Below, one piece after another: positions 15,823-17,983 of a stretch of 17,983 bases of DNA. The stretch spans positions 1-17,983 of the forward strand of contig JBDIAV010000073.1 in the NCBI GenBank assembly GCA_039812645.1, read 5' to 3'. The notes beneath the pieces are model-generated. The model was not told where the DNA came from. It was given only the letters and a program-made list of their open reading frames with translations, and did not search any database. This DNA comes from Ancrocorticia sp039812645 (GTDB taxonomy: Bacteria > Actinomycetota > Actinomycetes > Actinomycetales > Actinomycetaceae). How positions within the stretch are numbered: the first letter of the stretch is position 1; every line of letters starts with the position of its first letter. Position numbers and translations under genes: made by a program.

Positions 15823-15855
15823 CCCTTCACGGGTATGCGTGATACATGAAGAGGG
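15823..15855 (-). promoter_or_regulatory. hairpin that could cover the PTS gene ribosome site
   Basis: On the mRNA, CCC-TC-TTCA (15855-15847) can pair with TGAAGGG (15829-15823), with two bulged bases. A GTAT/ATAC stem closes the top. The 3' arm contains AAGGG, the Shine-Dalgarno sequence of the EIIBCA gene. The 5' arm shares its first two bases with the 3' end of RAT2, so the two structures could exclude each other. AAAA rather than a U-run follows, so it is not an intrinsic terminator. Confidence 0.45.
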
Positions 15856-17365
15856 TCTTGCCGGAACTCTCGGGAACCGTCACAATCCTTGATGCTCGGT
15901 CTTGTTGAGCCGAGCATGATGGTGTGAGCCGGATGGCCCAGGGGAGCAACGTTGCCCCGTTGCTGGCGATGACGTCTCGGTACCAGCCGAAAGACTTCTT
16001 GCGGTAACGAGCAAGCGAGCCGGTGCCGTCGTCGTTCCGATCGACGTAGATGAAGCCATAACGTTTGCTCATCTGCCCGGTGGTACCCGAGACGAGGTCA
16101 ATGCAGCCCCACGCGGTGTAGCCAAGTACCTTGACGCCGTCGCGTAGGGCTTCACCCACCTGAACGAGGTGATCGCCCAGGTACTGGATGCGGTAGTCGT
16201 CGATGACGGTCAGCTCGCCGTCGATCTCAACAAGTTCGTCCTTCGCGCCGAGGCCGTTCTCGACGATGAATAAGGGGATCTGCCAGCGATCCCAGAACTG
16301 GTTGAGGACAACGCGTAGCCCTTGCGGGTCGATCTGCCATCCCCACTCGGAGTAGGGGAGCGTTGGGTTGGCAACTCCGCGGAGGATGTTTCCGCCGGGG
16401 TGAACCTCGCGATTTGTGGCTGCCGTTTCGCACATGCTCATGTAGTAGCTGAAAGAGACGAAGTCGACGGTGTGCGTGAGGTCGACGGCGTCCTGCTCGG
16501 TGATGTCAAGATCGATCCCGTTGTCCTCGAAATAGCGCAGACCGTAGCCGGGGTACGTCCCCCGTACGTGAACGTCGCTGAACAGCAAGTTTGAGTGATC
16601 TGCGTGCATTGTGGCGATGACGTCCGATGGGTCCGGGGTCAGCGGATAGACCGGCGCGGCGATCACCATGCACCCGACCTTGATATCTGGGTACAACTCA
16701 TGAGCGATTTGTGTGGCCCTCGCGCTCGCGACGAGCTGGTAGTGGGCCGCGTTGTAGATTTGGGTAGGCGTGAGATCTGCCAAAGGCGTGTTGATACCGG
16801 CGAGGAAGGGAAGGTGCAGTAGTCCGTTGATCTCGTTGAACGTGAGCCAATACTTCACGCGTGAGCCGTACCGTTCGAGGATCACGCGTGCGAATCGTTC
16901 AAAGTGGCCGATGAGATCGCGGCTCACCCAGCCGTCGAAGGTCTCGGTGAGATAGAGCGGGGTCTCATAGTGGGACATCGTCACCATCGGGGTGATCCCG
17001 TGCTTCTCTAACTCATCGAACACCTTGTCGTAGAAGGCGAGACCTTCCTCGTTGGGCTCCGTCTCGGTGCCGAGAGGAAAGATGCGCGGCCAGCTGATAG
17101 AAATCCGTAGCATCGTGAAGCCCATCTCGGCGAATAGCGCAATGTCCTCGGGGTAGCGATGGAAGAAATCGATGCCGTCAAGCTTGAGGTTGTCAGGTGT
17201 GGGGTGTTCTGTGCGTGGATTCAGCGCGCCGCGTTCCAGCACATCTTGGATGGATAAGCCTTTGCCACCCTCGTTCCATGCACCTTCGATCTGATTGGCA
17301 GCGGTGGCGCCGCCCCATAGAAAATCAGCTGGAAATGGTGTTGTGCCGTTGAGGACAGTCATCAT
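15827..17365 (-). CDS. bglA: GH1 6-phospho-beta-glucosidase with unusual C-terminal tail
   Basis: A 512-residue cytosolic glycosidase that splits the phosphorylated beta-glucosides delivered by the PTS. It begins FPADFLWGGATAANQIEGAW, the GH1 N-terminal signature. The acid/base is Glu178 (WLTFNEIN) and the nucleophile is Glu369 (FIVENG). Ser433, Lys434 and Tyr436 in QMSKRYGFIYVD form the phosphate-binding motif that distinguishes 6-phospho enzymes. The family normally ends soon after KKSFGWYRDVIASNG (about residue 470). Here the frame runs on for about 38 residues without family resemblance, through a hairpin and a RAT element, and stops 7 bp before the PTS gene. Loss of an earlier stop by a small indel is possible. 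Tandem ATGs at 17365 and 17362 have only a weak GAGAG upstream. It is the first gene of the operon. Confidence 0.94.
   Translation of the reverse strand: MMTVLNGTTPFPADFLWGGATAANQIEGAWNEGGKGLSIQDVLERGALNPRTEHPTPDNLKLDGIDFFHRYPEDIALFAEMGFTMLRISISWPRIFPLGTETEPNEEGLAFYDKVFDELEKHGITPMVTMSHYETPLYLTETFDGWVSRDLIGHFERFARVILERYGSRVKYWLTFNEINGLLHLPFLAGINTPLADLTPTQIYNAAHYQLVASARATQIAHELYPDIKVGCMVIAAPVYPLTPDPSDVIATMHADHSNLLFSDVHVRGTYPGYGLRYFEDNGIDLDITEQDAVDLTHTVDFVSFSYYMSMCETAATNREVHPGGNILRGVANPTLPYSEWGWQIDPQGLRVVLNQFWDRWQIPLFIVENGLGAKDELVEIDGELTVIDDYRIQYLGDHLVQVGEALRDGVKVLGYTAWGCIDLVSGTTGQMSKRYGFIYVDRNDDGTGSLARYRKKSFGWYRDVIASNGATLLPWAIRLTPSCSAQQDRASRIVTVPESSGKTLFMYHAYP
15854..15888 (-). promoter_or_regulatory. 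RAT2: ribonucleic antiterminator element at the GH1-PTS junction
   Basis: The mRNA strand reads GGATTGTGACGG, a 14-nt middle, then GGCAAGACC. These ends match the BglG/LicT-family RAT consensus (GGATTGTTACTGC to GCAGGCAAAACC). Compared with RAT1 the inner stem has changed from CTGC/GCAG to CGG/CCG, so pairing is kept. It lies wholly within the last codons of the glucosidase frame and 35 nt upstream of the PTS start. The likely ligand is the CAT domain of the operon's antiterminator. Confidence 0.75.
15892..15917 (-). other. 8-bp hairpin just upstream of RAT2
   Basis: On the mRNA, ATGCTCGG (15917-15910) pairs with CCGAGCAT (15899-15892) around a 10-nt loop. It falls inside the glucosidase tail and ends three bases before RAT2. 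No U-run follows. It could be the hairpin that once followed the glucosidase stop, or part of a combined structure with RAT2. Confidence 0.55.
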
Positions 17366-17396
17366 TGTGGTCTCTCTGTGCTCGTTGTCTTCGATG

Positions 17397-17440
17397 CCGC
17401 GGGTGGTGAGTACGCTCTCTTGAGCGCCTCTCGGCCGCGG
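17397..17440 (-). terminator. leader stem-loop downstream of RAT1, candidate attenuator
   Basis: On the mRNA, GCGCTC-AAGA-GAGCGT (17427-17412) forms a 6-bp tetraloop hairpin with one G-U pair, enclosed by two CCGCGG blocks (17435-17440 and 17397-17402) that can pair with each other. It lies between RAT1 and the glucosidase start, where the attenuator should be. AGAGG here (17432-17428) can also pair with CCTCT (17464-17460) at the 3' edge of RAT1. No U-run is present, so the terminator role is inferred from context. Confidence 0.4.
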
Positions 17441-17462
17441 ACATTCATTGCATTGCGCAGAG

Positions 17463-17519
17463 GGTCTTGCCTGCTCTTCGGCTCGCCATCATTGGCGTCG
17501 AGCCTCGCAGTCACAATCC
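17463..17519 (-). promoter_or_regulatory. RAT1: leader antiterminator element with extended apical stem
   Basis: The mRNA strand begins GGATTGTGACTGC and ends GCAGGCAAGACC, nearly identical to the two halves of the BglG/LicT RAT consensus. The canonical short loop is replaced by 32 nt that can form a further stem (GGCTCG with CGAGCC). It precedes the glucosidase gene by about 100 nt, the classical place for substrate-controlled antitermination. Its flanks match RAT2, including the CAAGGATTGTGAC start and the GGCAAGACCCTC end. Confidence 0.85.
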
Positions 17520-17527
17520 TTGTCGAT

Positions 17528-17541
17528 AGGAGATATCTCCT
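17528..17541. repeat. perfect 14-bp palindrome upstream of RAT1
   Basis: AGGAGATATCTCCT reads the same on both strands and has no spacer. It lies 8 bp upstream of RAT1, just downstream of the probable promoter. The form suits a dimeric DNA-binding repressor rather than an RNA hairpin, but no such regulator is encoded in the window. Confidence 0.5.
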
Positions 17542-17546
17542 GCCGC

Positions 17547-17574
17547 ATACTGTAGCAGCCCTTCTATGATTCAG
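17547..17574 (-). promoter_or_regulatory. possible promoter of the beta-glucoside operon
   Basis: Minus-strand CTGAAT (17574-17569) and CAGTAT (17552-17547) are 16 bp apart, a weak sigma-70-like match in the right place. Transcription would begin around 17540, within the 14-bp palindrome and upstream of RAT1. Confidence 0.25.
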
Positions 17575-17839
17575 GTAGCCGGTTGGTTAGAGGCCGCGGA
17601 TTTTGAAGAAAACACAGGCTGGTCGGTATGCATGCTGAGGTTTGATGGCATCGTCGAGCGAAGAATCAAGAAGGGCAGGAGTTTACGAACGGCCGACCAT
17701 GCCGGTATGGTTCCAAACGATGGCGCTTGCTACCTCAGTCGTACCAGCGTGACATCTGAATGCGGTAAACCAAGGCCACAATGTTGTTGGCCCCGTGCGA
17801 ATACATCAATCCGTACGCAAGTTTTCAACAAGGATAAGC
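17575..17839. other. intergenic region without a supported gene
   Basis: This stretch separates the beta-glucoside operon from the divergent gene at the right edge. Short open frames exist on both strands, but none has family-like composition or a good ribosome site, and the plus-strand one overlaps the start of the real gene at 17840. No tRNA, riboswitch or strong hairpin is visible. A promoter for the gene at 17840 should lie here, but no convincing -35/-10 pair stands out. Confidence 0.5.
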
Positions 17840-17983
17840 ATGCAGATTTCCGACAGTCAGATTCACGATAATCAAGAAACGATTCCTCAGCCAGACGGTG
17901 TCGCGCTGCGCCTGGTGTGGCCGCAATGGCAGGGAGCTGGTTCGAGCAGTATTGAGGCATTTGCTGGAGATTTACCTTTTGAG
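17840..17983 (+). CDS. arginase/agmatinase-family protein, N-terminal part (cut by window edge)
   Basis: The first 48 codons of a plus-strand gene that continues beyond the window. ATG 17840 follows AAGGA by about six bases. After some 20 polar residues the frame reads LRLVWPQWQGAGSSSIEAF, then AGDLPFE. This resembles the start of actinobacterial arginase/agmatinase/formiminoglutamase-like proteins, in which a strand is followed by WPQWQGAG and the FPF segment. The metal-binding motifs lie beyond the edge, so activity and substrate (ureohydrolase-type C-N cleavage) are not visible. It is divergent from the beta-glucoside operon with no obvious functional link. Confidence 0.6.
   Translation, partial: MQISDSQIHDNQETIPQPDGVALRLVWPQWQGAGSSSIEAFAGDLPFE

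Noticed and set aside
17566..17871. 101-codon plus-strand open frame before the right-edge gene
   Set aside because: Its composition is not gene-like, and it overlaps the well-supported ATG at 17840 in another frame.
17730..17960. 76-codon minus-strand open frame at the right edge
   Set aside because: It is antisense to the arginase-family start and has no family resemblance.

Overview
The window looks like chromosome of a moderate-to-high-GC actinobacterium. The reasons are the codon use, the frequent GTG starts, the family content (TetR with a flavin monooxygenase, a wall-anchored S8 protease) and an arginase-family start at the right edge of a type common in Actinobacteria. The cell-wall sorting signal shows a Gram-positive cell. 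An Actinomycetaceae-like genus is a reasonable guess, but nothing here identifies the species. There is no transposase, integrase, CRISPR array, tRNA or rRNA.

Layout. (1) 1-2164: a strong hairpin terminator, then a minus-strand two-gene operon encoding an FAD-dependent monooxygenase and a TetR repressor that overlap by ATGA. A 25-bp inverted repeat at the promoter is the likely repressor site. (2) 2165-4271, plus strand: an aldo/keto reductase whose usual catalytic His is Arg, then pyrroline-5-carboxylate reductase (proC). (3) 4289-6185, minus strand: a small lipoprotein and a 12-helix MFS exporter. (4) 6292-11862, plus strand: an extended -10 promoter, a GTG-started 1785-residue secreted subtilisin-like protease with an MPNTG sorting signal, and a tetraloop-capped terminator. 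(5) 12009-12878, plus strand: an EamA/DMT permease made of two very similar halves. (6) 12955-17575, minus strand: an aryl-beta-glucoside utilisation operon, in transcription order leader, GH1 6-phospho-beta-glucosidase, PTS EIIBCA, BglG/LicT-type antiterminator. (7) 17840-17983, plus strand: the first 48 codons of an arginase-family gene cut by the window edge.

The beta-glucoside operon is the most interesting part. Two sequences match the ribonucleic antiterminator (RAT) consensus of BglG-family proteins. RAT1 lies in the leader and carries a long extra apical stem. RAT2 lies inside the 3' end of the glucosidase coding frame, just before the PTS gene. RAT1 and RAT2 differ by compensatory changes in the inner stem. 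RAT2 abuts a second possible hairpin that would cover the PTS ribosome binding site. This suggests that one PRD protein, encoded last in the operon, acts at two points on the mRNA: the operon leader and the entry to the transporter gene. The glucosidase carries an odd tail of about 38 residues, apparently because its frame runs through this RNA element.
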